NCBI RefSeq assembly: GCF_004151105.1 | Contig: NZ_PHRF01000168.1 | Span: 62,001 to 126,000, forward strand | Source: Streptomyces sp. L-9-10 | GTDB taxonomy: Bacteria; Actinomycetota; Actinomycetes; Streptomycetales; Streptomycetaceae | Length of the DNA stretch: 64,000 bases | Direction: 5' to 3' | Shown: positions 8,530 to 17,108 of the stretch, in pieces | Position numbering within the stretch: the stretch's first letter is position 1 | Layout of the letters: the number at the start of each line of letters is the position of its first letter | Translations under genes and position numbers: made by a program | Notes under the pieces: generated by a model | The model's database searches: none | What the model was told of the DNA's origin: nothing | What the model saw: only the letters and a program-made list of their open reading frames with translations

Positions 8530-9294
8530 CTAGATCCCCACCGTGAAGCCGTTGGTCCAGGTCTGCATGGACTGCACGAGGCTGTCCCACGCGCCGGTCA
8601 GCAGCGCCAGACCCGTCAGGATCATCATCGCGCCGCCGATGCGCATCACCCATACGTAATGGCGCTTGATCCAGCCGAACGCCCCGAGCGCCTTGCGGAA
8701 CGCCACCGCCGCGAGCACGAACGGCAGCCCGAGACCGAGGCAGTACGCGACGGTCAGTATGGCCCCCCGGCCGGCGCTCGCCTGCTCGAACGCGAGGGCG
8801 TTCACCGCGGAGATGGTCGGCCCGAGGCAGGGCGTCCAGCCGATCCCGAAGAGGGCGCCGAGCAGCGGTGCGCCCGCCAGGCCGGTCACCGGGCGCTTGT
8901 GGAAGCGGAATTCGCGCTGGGTGAGCCAGGGCATCATCCCCATGAAGAACACGCCCATGAGGATCATCAGGACGCCGAGCACCTTGGAGAGGATCGCGCG
9001 GTGCTCCTGGAGCGTCTCGCCGGCGAAGCCGAACAGGGCCCCGCCCGAGACGAAGACCGCGGTGAAGCCGATGACGAAGAGCGAGGCTCCGGCGACCATC
9101 CGGCCGCGTCTGGCGTCCGCCAGATCGGTCCCGCTGACGCCGGTGACATACGACAGATAGCCGGGCACGAGCGGCAGCACGCACGGCGAGAAGAAGGAGA
9201 TGAGCCCGCCCAGCAGGGCGATCGGCAGCGCGACCAGCAGCGCTCCGCTGTAGACCGTCTCATTCATGCCGGGGACCGCGGCGAGAACCTGCAC
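8530..9294 (-). CDS. ccdA: CcdA-type thiol-disulfide membrane transporter for cytochrome c maturation
   Basis: A 254-residue protein with six or more membrane helices. The two redox cysteines of the CcdA/DsbD transmembrane family lie in the expected motifs, SFFSPCVLPLVPGYLSYVTG and GIGWTPCLGPTISAVNALA. CcdA passes reducing equivalents from cytoplasmic thioredoxin to the outer-face thioredoxin-like protein, keeping apocytochrome haem-binding cysteines reduced. The ATG at 9294 lies four bases after the tlpA stop; an internal ATG at 9267 (MNETVYSGALL) is an equally plausible start. Position and partners support the cytochrome c role rather than general DsbD function. Confidence 0.95.
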   Translation of the reverse strand: MQVLAAVPGMNETVYSGALLVALPIALLGGLISFFSPCVLPLVPGYLSYVTGVSGTDLADARRGRMVAGASLFVIGFTAVFVSGGALFGFAGETLQEHRAILSKVLGVLMILMGVFFMGMMPWLTQREFRFHKRPVTGLAGAPLLGALFGIGWTPCLGPTISAVNALAFEQASAGRGAILTVAYCLGLGLPFVLAAVAFRKALGAFGWIKRHYVWVMRIGGAMMILTGLALLTGAWDSLVQSMQTWTNGFTVGI

Positions 9295-9298
9295 GGGA

Positions 9299-9919
9299 TC
9301 ACTTCTCCGCGATCAGCGGGTCGATCATCTTGCGCAGCTTCTCCGCGTCGAGCGCCATCAGCGCGCGGGCCGCGATCTTCCCGTCCCGGTCGAGCACGAT
9401 CGTGGAGGGGATGGACTGCGGGTTGAGACTTCCCCGGGGGAAGCCGTTGACGATGAGCTTGCCCGTCGGGTCGTACAGACTCGGGTAGGGGACGCCGTAG
9501 TCCTTCTCGAACGCGAGCGCCGGGCCCTTGTTGGCGTCCCGGGTGTTGATCCCGACGAACGCCACGCCCTTCGACTCGGTCTCCTTGGCGACCTTCGCGA
9601 AGTGCGGGGCCTCGGCCCGGCAGGGCGGGCACCACGAGCCCCATACGTTCATCACGACGATCTTGCCCTTGAGGTCGGCGACGTCGAGCCGCTCGCCCTC
9701 CAGGGTCTCGCCCGCGAGCCGGTTGGCGGGTTTACGGTCGGCTGCCGCCACGGTGGAGATGCCACCCGTGTTCGTGACGAAGTTGGTGTCACCGCCGCCG
9801 CCGGACTTGCCGCCGCCCCCGCAGGCCGAGAGCGTCAGGGCCGCCACGCCGACGACAACCGGCGGGAGGGCGCGGAATCGTCGCTCGGAGCGGCGTCGGG
9901 GAGCGCGGCCTGAGTTCAT
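9299..9919 (-). CDS. TlpA/ResA-like thioredoxin-fold lipoprotein
   Basis: A 206-residue protein. A basic N-terminus (RAPRRRSERRFR) leads into a hydrophobic segment ending in the lipobox LSAC, with Cys33 the expected lipidation site, and then a Gly/Ser linker. The thioredoxin-like domain carries VVMNVWGSWCPPCRAEAPHF, so the CxxC pair is WCPPC near residues 96-100; the cis-Pro region NPQSIPSTIVLDRDG follows. It likely reduces apocytochrome c cysteines outside the membrane with electrons from CcdA, the next gene. Upstream lies a 13-base tandem repeat and then a deacetylase-like gene on the same strand. The native ribosome-binding site is weak, so the start is less certain. Confidence 0.92.
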   Translation of the reverse strand: MNSGRAPRRRSERRFRALPPVVVGVAALTLSACGGGGKSGGGGDTNFVTNTGGISTVAAADRKPANRLAGETLEGERLDVADLKGKIVVMNVWGSWCPPCRAEAPHFAKVAKETESKGVAFVGINTRDANKGPALAFEKDYGVPYPSLYDPTGKLIVNGFPRGSLNPQSIPSTIVLDRDGKIAARALMALDAEKLRKMIDPLIAEK

Positions 9920-10034
9920 GTGAAAAGTTTCGCATGGGCGATTCAGGGATCTTGCGCACCCCCCTGGCTGCCCGTAAAGCCCGTTGTAAAGAGCCGTGTA
10001 CGGACAACAGCCGGGGGTCTGCGCGACGGTCCGC

Positions 10035-10086
10035 TCAGGCCGTCTTCTCAGGCCGTCTTCTCAGGCCGTCTTCTCAGGCCGTCTTC
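10035..10086. repeat. Four perfect 13-base tandem repeats
   Basis: The unit TCAGGCCGTCTTC is repeated four times without change at 10035-10047, 10048-10060, 10061-10073 and 10074-10086, followed by degenerate remnants to about 10120. It fills the gap between the deacetylase-like gene end (10124) and the tlpA start (9919). No gene is seen in it. Confidence 0.9.
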
Positions 10087-10123
10087 TCCGCCTTGTCCGC
10101 CTTCTCAGGCGGCCTTCTCATGC

Positions 10124-11371
10124 TCATGCCTTGAAGAATGCGTTCCAGCCGCCGGCGGGGGCCTGGCCGACCTCCAATGTGCGGAGCTTGTCGAGTACGG
10201 CGGGGTCCTGGACATCGAGCCAGTCGGTGAACTGCCGGAACGAGACGAGCCGTACGTCCTTCTTGCCCGCCATCCCCTTCAGCGCCTCCTCCACGGCGTC
10301 CATATAGATCCCGCCGTTCCACTGCTCGAAGTGGTTGCCGATGAAGAACGGCGCGCGATTCGATTCGTAGGCGCGGTTGAAACCGCCGAGATACGCCTCG
10401 GTGGCCTGCCTGCGCCAGTCCGCGTAACGCGAGGTCATGCCGTTCGTCGAATTCTTCGACTGATTCGCCAGAATGTTGTAGTCCATGGAAAGGACCTCGA
10501 AGCTGTGCCCGGGGAACGGGACTTGCTGGAGCGGGAAATCCCAGATCCCCATCTTCTTGTCCGGCCACCGCTGGGTACCGCCGGGCGAACTCGCGTCGTA
10601 CCGCCAGCCCAGCTTCTCCGCCGTCGGCAGCAGATTCTCCTGGCCGAGCAGACAGGGCGTACGGCTGCCGATCAGTTCCTTGCGGTAGTCGAAGGGCAGC
10701 GGGTCGAGATCGGTCCAGCCGCTGTTCGTACGCCACTCGGTGACGAAGGACACAGCCTGGTCGATCTCGCTGCGCCACTGCTGCGGGGTCCAGTCGCCGA
10801 CGGAGCCGGAGCCGGCGCAGAAGTGCCCGTTGAAGTGCGTACCGATCTCATGACCGTCCAGCCATGCCTGGCGGACGTTCTTGAGGGTGTCCTTGATATG
10901 GCCGTCGGTGAGATAGCCGATGTCGGAGGCGCCGACGGGGTTGTTCGGCGGGCGGTAGAGCGTCTTCTTCGACTCGGGCAGCAGATAGAGGCCGGAGAGG
11001 AAGAAGGTCATCGCCGCGTCGTGGTTCTTGGCGAGTTCCAGGAAGCGCGGGAAGAGACCGTTGCCGACCTCGCCGGCTCCGTCCCAGGAGAAGACCACGA
11101 ACTGCGGCGGGGTCTGGCCGGGCTCCAGGGGGACCGGGGCGGCCGGCTGGTGCGGCTGCTTTCCCGTGTCGGAAGTGGAACCGTCCCCTATGAGCCGGGC
11201 CTCTTTGGCGAGGGGGCGCGCACTGCCCGTCGCGCCTCCGCTCCCGCCGCCCTTGCCCACGTCCGTGTGCCGGACCGAACCGCTCTCGCCGGTGGAGCAG
11301 CCCGCGATCCCGATCGCGGCAGCCGCTCCGATTCCCGCTCCGAGCAGACTCCTTCGGCTGATGTCGCGCAT
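10124..11371 (-). CDS. Exported lipoprotein with polysaccharide-deacetylase-like domain
   Basis: A 415-residue protein. The N-terminus has a Tat-type twin-arginine motif (ISRRSLLGAG) and a lipobox IAGC with Cys25, so a Tat-exported lipoprotein is expected. After a Ser/Gly linker, residues from about 85 resemble the NodB/polysaccharide deacetylase fold: PQFVVFSWDGAGE, then AAMTFFLSGLYLLP, then GHEIGTHFNGHFCAG (the HxxxH-like metal site), RTPCLLGQENLLP and YNILANQS. Substrate could be a cell-wall glycan, but several motif 1 residues differ from active deacetylases (DGAGE rather than DDG), so activity is uncertain. It lies between the cytochrome c operon and the phosphatase-hemL pair on the same strand. 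Confidence 0.8.
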   Translation of the reverse strand: MRDISRRSLLGAGIGAAAAIGIAGCSTGESGSVRHTDVGKGGGSGGATGSARPLAKEARLIGDGSTSDTGKQPHQPAAPVPLEPGQTPPQFVVFSWDGAGEVGNGLFPRFLELAKNHDAAMTFFLSGLYLLPESKKTLYRPPNNPVGASDIGYLTDGHIKDTLKNVRQAWLDGHEIGTHFNGHFCAGSGSVGDWTPQQWRSEIDQAVSFVTEWRTNSGWTDLDPLPFDYRKELIGSRTPCLLGQENLLPTAEKLGWRYDASSPGGTQRWPDKKMGIWDFPLQQVPFPGHSFEVLSMDYNILANQSKNSTNGMTSRYADWRRQATEAYLGGFNRAYESNRAPFFIGNHFEQWNGGIYMDAVEEALKGMAGKKDVRLVSFRQFTDWLDVQDPAVLDKLRTLEVGQAPAGGWNAFFKA

Positions 11372-11471
11372 ACCGTTCCCATCCGCGCTCGTCTGGTGCG
11401 TATGCCGCTCGTAAAAGTCTTACAAGCGGCAACACGAGAGATGAGTGAGCGAACAGGGAGGTTCCTGTAAT

Positions 11472-11517
11472 TGTCATATCTTTACCGATCTTCACTGATG
11501 TATCGGTAGATATGACA
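11472..11517. terminator. Long AT-rich inverted repeat (terminator or operator)
   Basis: TGTCATATCTTTACCGAT at 11472-11489 pairs with ATCGGTAGATATGACA at 11502-11517; the arms match except for a two-base bulge, around a 12-base loop. It lies about 100 bases after the phosphatase stop and 100 bases before the deacetylase-like start. Its AT content is well above the surroundings, so it could be a terminator for the hemL-phosphatase unit or a regulator site for the next gene. Confidence 0.6.
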
Positions 11518-11548
11518 GAAAGTGATCAGCGGATCGCGAGCGCGCACT

Positions 11549-11604
11549 GGTTCACGGGCGTGCGCCGGTTCACGAGCGACCGCCGGTTCACGAGCGAGCG
11601 CGCC
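11549..11604. repeat. Three imperfect 18-20 base tandem repeats downstream of the phosphatase gene
   Basis: Units beginning GGTTCACG occur at 11549-11566, 11567-11584 and 11585-11604 (for example GGTTCACGAGCGACCGCC). The tract lies just after the 3' end of the phosphatase gene (11618) on the minus strand and appears non-coding. Confidence 0.75.
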
Positions 11605-11617
11605 GGCTCCTGCGCGT

Positions 11618-12301
11618 TCAGGCGCCGAAGGCTTTGGCACCACCCTTGACCGGCCGGGCGCCGGCGAGAAGGTGGGCCGGGACGAGATCACGGGCGGGCT
11701 CGGAGTAGCCGACGGAGACGATCTTGTCGCCCTGATAGGTGAAGCTGGTCAGGGACGCGAGCGTGCACTGCCGACGGCGCGGGTCGTGCCACAGCCGGCG
11801 CCGCTCGACGAAGCTCCGCACGATCCAGATCGGCAGCTGATGGCTGACGCAGACCGCCTCGTGCCCGCGGGCCGCGTCGCGCGCGCCGCTCAGCGCGCCC
11901 ATCATCCGTACGACCTGCTCGATGTACGGCTCGCCCCAGGACGGCCGGAACGGGTTGGTGAGATACCGCCAGTTCCCGGGCCTGCGCAGCGCGCCGTCAC
12001 CGACCCCGAAGGCCTTGCCCTCGAAGACGTTCGCGGCCTCGATCAGCCGGTCATCGGTGTCGAGGGTCAGCCCGTGGCTCTTGGCGACGGGCGCCGCGGT
12101 CTCCTGTGCGCGCTCCAGGGGGGAGGCGACGACGTAGGCGATGTCACGGTCCGCGAGGTACTCGGCGACCCGGTCGGCCATCTGCCTGCCCAGCTCGGAG
12201 AGGTGGTAGCCGGGGCGCCGGCCGTAGAGGACACCGTCCGGATTGTGCACTTCGCCGTGGCGCACGAGATGGACGACGGTGATCTCTTCGCTCGTGCTCA
12301 T
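11618..12301 (-). CDS. Histidine phosphatase superfamily protein
   Basis: A 227-residue member of the phosphoglycerate mutase-like branch. The catalytic RHG motif is in [20 protein letters not shown]. The second arginine region is [15 protein letters not shown], the glutamate region [14 protein letters not shown], and the second histidine [12 protein letters not shown]. These enzymes hydrolyse phosphomonoesters through a phosphohistidine; substrate is not evident. Its ATG overlaps the hemL stop by four bases, so it is co-translated with hemL, but a role in tetrapyrrole synthesis is only inferred from position. The long C-terminal tail is Arg/Ala-rich. Confidence 0.9.
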   Translation of the reverse strand: MSTSEEITVVHLVRHGEVHNPDGVLYGRRPGYHLSELGRQMADRVAEYLADRDIAYVVASPLERAQETAAPVAKSHGLTLDTDDRLIEAANVFEGKAFGVGDGALRRPGNWRYLTNPFRPSWGEPYIEQVVRMMGALSGARDAARGHEAVCVSHQLPIWIVRSFVERRRLWHDPRRRQCTLASLTSFTYQGDKIVSVGYSEPARDLVPAHLLAGARPVKGGAKAFGA

Positions 12302-13680
12302 GCGGCGTTCTCCGGGTCGGTGGGCTCGGGGGCACTGGCCTCGGCGGCGCCGGCCCCGGCGCCTGTGGGCTCAGGGGCGGTCGCTTCGGCGGCGGCGCGG
12401 GCGGCGGCCGGCAGCGCGGCGGCGATCCGCTCGATCGCGCGCTCGTCGTGGGCTGTGGAGACGAACCAGGACTCGAAGGAGGACGGCGGCAGATAGACGC
12501 CGTCGGCCAGCAGCGAGTGGAAGAAGGGCGTGAAGCGGAACGACTCCTGCTTCTTGGCGCCCTCGTAGTCGTGGACCTCGTCGGCCGTGAAGAAGACGGA
12601 GAACATGTTGCTCGCCGTCTGTACGCGGTGGGCGACGCCCTCCTTGCCGAGCGCCTCCGTCACCAGCCCCTGGATCTGCCGCGAGACGGCGTCGATCTTC
12701 GCGTACGCCGCGTCATCGAGCAGCCGCAGCTGCGCGAGGCCCGCGGCGGTGGCGACCGGGTTCCCGGAGAGCGTGCCCGCCTGGTAGACGGGGCCCGCGG
12801 GGGCGAGCCGCCCCATGACATCGGCGCGCCCGCCGAACGCGGCGGCCGGGAACCCGCCGCCCATGACCTTGCCGAAGGTCATCAGATCGGGCACGACACC
12901 GTCGACGCCGTACCAGCCGGCCTTCGACGTACGGAACCCGGTCATCACCTCGTCGGAGATGTAGAGCGCGCCATCGGCGGCGCAGATCTCCTTGAGACCC
13001 GCGTTGAACCCGTCCCGGGGCGGTACGACGCCCATGTTGCCGGGCGACGCCTCGGTGATCACACAGGCGATCTCCCCGGGGTACGCGGCGAACGCACCGC
13101 GCACGGCATCGAGATCGTTGTACGGCAGGACGATGGTGTCCCCGGCCTGCGCGCCGGTCACCCCGGGGGTGTCGGGCAGCCCGAGGGTCGCGACCCCGGA
13201 GCCCGCCGCGGCGAGCAGCGCGTCGACATGCCCGTGGTAGCAGCCGGCGAACTTCACGACCTTGGCGCGCCCGGTGAAACCGCGGGCGAGCCGGATGGCG
13301 GACATGGTCGCCTCGGTCCCGGACGACACGAGCCGCACCTGCTCGACGGGGCCGATCCGGGCCACGATCTCCTCGGCGAGCGCCACCTCGCCCTCACCGG
13401 GCGTACCGAAGGACGTACCGCGGGCGACCGCGGCCTGGACCGCTTCGATGACCTCCGGGTGGGAATGACCGAGAATCATCGGCCCCCAAGAACATACGAG
13501 GTCGACATATTCACGACCGTCCGCATCGATGAGGTATGGACCGTTACCGGACACCATGAACCGGGGCGTACCGCCCACCGCGCGGAAGGCACGGACGGGA
13601 GAGTTCACGCCGCCGGGCGTCACGAGGGCCGCACGGTCGAAAAGCGTCTGCGAAACTGGGGCGTCATAGGGGAAGCTCAC
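12298..13680 (-). CDS. hemL: Glutamate-1-semialdehyde 2,1-aminomutase HemL
   Basis: A PLP enzyme of class III aminotransferase fold that converts glutamate-1-semialdehyde to 5-aminolevulinate, the first tetrapyrrole precursor, feeding haem and the cobalamin pathway further along this window. Visible motifs are [49 protein letters not shown], the cofactor Lys in [17 protein letters not shown], and [16 protein letters not shown] favour the GTG at 13680 ([17 protein letters not shown]); an ATG at 13689 would add three residues. The C-terminal tail of about 40 residues is Ala/Pro/Glu-rich and not part of the fold. It is coupled to the phosphatase gene by a four-base overlap. Confidence 0.95.
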   Translation of the reverse strand: MSFPYDAPVSQTLFDRAALVTPGGVNSPVRAFRAVGGTPRFMVSGNGPYLIDADGREYVDLVCSWGPMILGHSHPEVIEAVQAAVARGTSFGTPGEGEVALAEEIVARIGPVEQVRLVSSGTEATMSAIRLARGFTGRAKVVKFAGCYHGHVDALLAAAGSGVATLGLPDTPGVTGAQAGDTIVLPYNDLDAVRGAFAAYPGEIACVITEASPGNMGVVPPRDGFNAGLKEICAADGALYISDEVMTGFRTSKAGWYGVDGVVPDLMTFGKVMGGGFPAAAFGGRADVMGRLAPAGPVYQAGTLSGNPVATAAGLAQLRLLDDAAYAKIDAVSRQIQGLVTEALGKEGVAHRVQTASNMFSVFFTADEVHDYEGAKKQESFRFTPFFHSLLADGVYLPPSSFESWFVSTAHDERAIERIAAALPAAARAAAEATAPEPTGAGAGAAEASAPEPTDPENAA

Positions 13681-13943
13681 GGAATCCATGGTGTCAGAGG
13701 CTCGGACGTTCTTGCGGACAGGTGTTTCACCGGACGTTCGTGGGGGAGGTCACTGTCACGATGATCGGGTTGCGCGGCCATGGCTGCGAGTGGTCGGGTG
13801 GAGATATGCATCGCGGTGGCGGACTGGGCGAGGGAACCGACGACCTCGGTCCCGAGCCTGCCCGGCGTGGAAAGCATCGACGGCGCGAACGTGAGGCGCG
13901 GGAGCAACCGCCGACAACGCCGGAAAGCAGGAGTGGTGGCCGG

Positions 13944-14381
13944 GTGGGGGTGACCTACAAATACTTCGGCGCGCCCGACGGAGCCACGGCCGCACGTGTG
14001 CCCATTTCCATGCGCCCGGAGGAGCTGGGCGGCGACGAGCTCGGCATGGGCGGCATGTTCACGAAGATCAAGCCGGAGACGATAGCGGCGATGGTCCTCA
14101 CGGGCATTCAGGGCATGCCCCTGTACAAAGTGCCGCCGCTTGAACTGGTCGTGCTGCATCCCGATTACGCGGTGGTCAAACTCCCGATGACGGTGGTGGA
14201 CCCGCTGCGCGGTATCGGCGAGGAATCCGTGGGCGCGGCGGCCTTCATCTGGTCGACGGTCCCGGACAGGGGCGGCCCGAGGGACGCGTACAACGTCTAC
14301 CAACTGCTGCACGAATGGCAGGACTTCAGCCATCGGCTGCACGAGGCGGGGCATCAGCCGTATTGCCTGGTGTGGCCCTGA
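13944..14381 (+). CDS. Conserved hypothetical protein, 145 residues
   Basis: I chose the GTG at 13944 because AGGAG ends about 10 bases before it; a second GTG at 13950 is possible. The frame is open further upstream, but that part is Arg/Gly-rich and does not look like protein. The protein begins VGVTYKYFGAPDGATAARVP and is soluble, with no signal peptide or membrane helix. It has a methionine-glycine-rich stretch (LGMGGMFTKIKPETIAAM) and ends in a His/Tyr/Trp-rich segment (EWQDFSHRLHEAGHQPYCLV). It reads as well-conserved actinobacterial sequence, but I do not recognise a named family. It is divergent from hemL and convergent with the flavoprotein gene. Confidence 0.75.
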   Translation: MGVTYKYFGAPDGATAARVPISMRPEELGGDELGMGGMFTKIKPETIAAMVLTGIQGMPLYKVPPLELVVLHPDYAVVKLPMTVVDPLRGIGEESVGAAAFIWSTVPDRGGPRDAYNVYQLLHEWQDFSHRLHEAGHQPYCLVWP

Positions 14382-14458
14382 GCCGAGGTTTCGCTGCGTG
14401 AGGGCGAGGTCCGCGGACCCCGTTCGCGAAGCCGCGTGGCCGAGGTGAGCCGCAGGGG

Positions 14459-15004
14459 TCAGCGCTGCGCCGAGATCGCCGGAGCGAGGAGTTCCAGCGC
14501 CTCCTCCCAGCGGAATCGGTCCGCGCCTCCCTCCGCCTTCGGGCGATGGGGGCGGTACGACCCCATCAGGACACCCATCTCCCGCAGTTGCTCCAGGCTT
14601 CGGGAGTACGCGGGGTGAGAGGCCATGGCCGCGTTCACGTACGGGAGGACCGCGGTCGGGATGCCCAGTCCGTACGCCTCGCACAGAATTCCCAGGGCGA
14701 GGGTGTCGGCGATCCCGGCGGCCCACTTGTTGATCGTGTTGAAGGTGGCCGGCGCGACCGCGATGGCGTCCGGGGGCGGCAGCGGGCGAGGATCGCCGGG
14801 TGAGCGCCAGGCCGAGCGGATGGGGTGGCCGGTCTGAGCCTCAAGGGCCGCCGCGTCGATGAAACCCAGGCCCTGCGGGGTGGCGATGACGCCGACGTCC
14901 CAATTCGCCTCTTGGGCAGCCGTGATCAGGTCGGCGACGTCGCCGGCGATGCCGGCCGCGCACACGACGACGTACAGGAACGGCTTCTTCGGCTGCTCGC
15001 TCAT
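14459..15004 (-). CDS. Flavoprotein (HFCD / phosphopantothenoylcysteine decarboxylase-like)
   Basis: A 181-residue single-domain protein of the homo-oligomeric flavin-containing Cys decarboxylase fold. Motifs are the N-terminal FLYVVVCAAGIAGDVADLI, the substrate/flavin loop AIAVAPATFNTINKWAAGIA, and PYVNAAMASHPAYSRSLEQL, which stands where CoaBC and epidermin-type EpiD enzymes carry the PxMNxxMW clamp. It lacks the CoaB synthetase half, so it is not the housekeeping CoaBC. The reaction is unknown. It lies about 5 kb from the lanthipeptide locus, too far and with unrelated genes between to infer a role in aminovinyl-cysteine formation. Confidence 0.8.
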   Translation of the reverse strand: MSEQPKKPFLYVVVCAAGIAGDVADLITAAQEANWDVGVIATPQGLGFIDAAALEAQTGHPIRSAWRSPGDPRPLPPPDAIAVAPATFNTINKWAAGIADTLALGILCEAYGLGIPTAVLPYVNAAMASHPAYSRSLEQLREMGVLMGSYRPHRPKAEGGADRFRWEEALELLAPAISAQR

Positions 15005-15296
15005 CGGCGCGCCCGCGCCCCGGCGGCGACAGCGCGCTCTCCCGTGGTCATGCCCCCGACCCTAACGGCCGGGAGGGCAACGGCGGTTACGAGACCCGTC
15101 GGCACGGAAGACGTGAGGCGTCCCCGCAGAGTTCATCCAACAGTGCGGCGGGCGCCACTTTTCGCAGGTAGGAGGGGGTGCGCGGCTCTCGGAGTGGGCC
15201 CCTCAAGTGGGCCCGGGGACCCTGCGTTTGGGCCCGGACCCATCCTTACGCTGCTCTCGCTCGGGGGATCGGGGACGGCGTGGGCGAGGAGAACTG

Positions 15297-16997
15297 ATGA
15301 CGGGCGCCGACAGGTTGCGAAGATGGCACCGGCACAACCACGGGCTGGTCGACAGAGCGCGTCGCGACCGGGGGCAGAGCGGGGCCGAGTACGCGGCGAT
15401 GGTCGGGGTGGTGTCCCTGGTCGTGGCGGGGATCGTCGGTCTGAGCGTGCCCGCCGACGAGGCGACCGGGCTGAAGAGCGCGGTGTGCCGAATCCTTCAC
15501 CCGCTGAGCGGGGCCGAAGCGTGCTCCTCCGGCGACTACGCGGGCGACGGCGACGGTAACGGCGGCGACGGGGGCGACACCGGTGGAGGCGGCGGGCCCG
15601 GCGATCCCTTCGTGCCCAACGGCGACCCGTTCGAGCCCGCGCGGTGTCTGCTGTCCCAGGACCAGACCAAGACCACCGTGGTCATCCAGATCCTCTTCAT
15701 CAAGATCAGCAGCTCGGAGACGGTCAAGCTCCAGCAGTGGTCGGACGGCACCGTCACCCTGGAGCGCGTGACCGAGGTCGGCGGCGGGGTCACGGCGAGC
15801 ATCTCCGCCGGCATCCCGGGCCTGAAGGACTGGGGCGGCAGCGCCAAGCTCAGCGGCACCTACCTGGCGGGCAGCGGCAGCGGCGGGCAGTGGCTCTTCA
15901 ACGGGAACAAGAGCGGCGATCCCCAGGCGGACCTGGCGGCCAACCTCGAGGACGCCCAGCAGTTCACCGAGTACCTCAAGGCGCAGGACAAGTGCAACAG
16001 CAGGCCCGCCGGTCCGCGCTCCTCCGAGCTGGGGATGATCTGCGGCTACCACGCCGGCAAGAAGAAGCCCGACCTCGAACCGGAGAAGGCGCCCGACGTC
16101 GACATCACCAAGACCTCCACCGAGGCGTCCGGCAACGTGAGCTTCGGCGGGAAGTTCAAGAGCAACGGCAAGGGCGGCAAGGACGCGGGGAAGAGCGACG
16201 GCCCCAAGGACCTCGGCAAGATCTCCGGCGAAGTGCTCAACGGCACCATGACCGAGGACGTCGTGGTCATGCGCACCAACACCGGTGTCAACGCCGGGAA
16301 GATCACCTTCATCTACACCTTCACCGTCAAGGGCTCGGCGGGCGCGGGCGGCGTCGCCACGGGCGAGAGGATGCAGCAGGTCGCGGTCACCTACGACGCG
16401 GCGGCCTATGACGAGGAGGAGAAGAACGACGACCCGCACCACCCGGAGAAGCTGGTCATCACCACCAGCCAGGAAGCCGGGGGCGGCGGCGGCGTCAAGG
16501 TCGAGGGGGGCGCCAACGCCGGTCCCGTCACGATCGATGTCGGCGGTGGCGGCGGTTCCACCGAGTCGCGGATACACACCGAGACGGCGGAGCTCATCCT
16601 CGACAACGACGCCGACAGCACCGCCGTCGAGGACTGGCTGCGCGGGCGCGGCGACGACCCCGCCAGCAACCCGCTGCCCTCCCCTTCCGACGCCGCCGAA
16701 GTACCGGATTCGGACGCCGGCCCGCTCGAACACCTCCTGCACGACAAGGGAAAGCTCAGCCGGCTCGACTACAAGGCCAACACCGACTGGTGGAACGCCT
16801 CGCTCGGCATCGGCTTCGGCATCTCCGCCGGACAGTTCTCCCTCGGCTTCAAACTCTTCGGCATCGACATCACCCACGAGGAGAAGAACCAGACGATCAC
16901 CGGCGACCCCACGTACGCCACCGGCCCCAAGAACGGCGGCGCCCGGCCCTGGGTCGAGTGGAAGAACTGCACCAGGACCAAGCCCATCCCCACCTGA
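15297..16997 (+). CDS. Large surface/exported protein with a Flp-type prepilin N-terminus
   Basis: A 566-residue protein; the ATG at 15297 has GAGGAGA about 6 bases upstream. Residues about 20-50 read DRGQSGAEYAAMVGVVSLVV: a glycine, then Glu at +5 and Tyr at +6, followed by a hydrophobic helix. This is the Flp/Tad prepilin processing pattern (G then xxxxEY). After an Asp/Gly linker comes a long Gly- and Lys-rich extracellular region with beta-like segments (VKLQQWSDGTVTLERVTEVG) and two Gly-rich inserts, ending with a Trp-containing domain (WWNASLGIGFGISAGQFSLG). It is far longer than true Flp pilins (about 60 residues), and no tad genes are nearby. Function is unknown; a surface-anchored structural or adhesive protein is inferred. 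Confidence 0.75.
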   Translation: MTGADRLRRWHRHNHGLVDRARRDRGQSGAEYAAMVGVVSLVVAGIVGLSVPADEATGLKSAVCRILHPLSGAEACSSGDYAGDGDGNGGDGGDTGGGGGPGDPFVPNGDPFEPARCLLSQDQTKTTVVIQILFIKISSSETVKLQQWSDGTVTLERVTEVGGGVTASISAGIPGLKDWGGSAKLSGTYLAGSGSGGQWLFNGNKSGDPQADLAANLEDAQQFTEYLKAQDKCNSRPAGPRSSELGMICGYHAGKKKPDLEPEKAPDVDITKTSTEASGNVSFGGKFKSNGKGGKDAGKSDGPKDLGKISGEVLNGTMTEDVVVMRTNTGVNAGKITFIYTFTVKGSAGAGGVATGERMQQVAVTYDAAAYDEEEKNDDPHHPEKLVITTSQEAGGGGGVKVEGGANAGPVTIDVGGGGGSTESRIHTETAELILDNDADSTAVEDWLRGRGDDPASNPLPSPSDAAEVPDSDAGPLEHLLHDKGKLSRLDYKANTDWWNASLGIGFGISAGQFSLGFKLFGIDITHEEKNQTITGDPTYATGPKNGGARPWVEWKNCTRTKPIPT

Positions 16998-17050
16998 CGG
17001 ACGGGCCGGATGAGGACGCGCGCCGCCCCGCCCCGGCCCCCTCCGGCCCG

Positions 17051-17079
17051 CCAACCGCGTGGCTGAAAGGCGCGGTTGG
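17051..17079 (+). terminator. Hairpin after the pilin-like gene
   Basis: CCAACCGCG at 17051-17059 pairs perfectly with CGCGGTTGG at 17071-17079 around an 11-base loop, 54 bases after the stop at 16997 and before the sensor kinase start. No T-run follows. Confidence 0.55.
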
Positions 17080-17108
17080 ACGCCCCGGGCGGATGACGGA
17101 GATTAGCC

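Noticed and set aside
11482-11691. Minus-strand frame of 69 codons with Arg-Glu-Pro-Ala repeats
   Set aside because: It is produced by the 18-base tandem repeat and overlaps the phosphatase 3' end; no start signals.
14459-15004. Flavoprotein as a LanD-type decarboxylase for the lanthipeptide
   Set aside because: It lies more than 6 kb from lanKC with unrelated genes and several strand changes between. The precursors do not end in cysteine (they end Cys-His and Cys-Ser), so C-terminal aminovinyl-cysteine formation is not expected.
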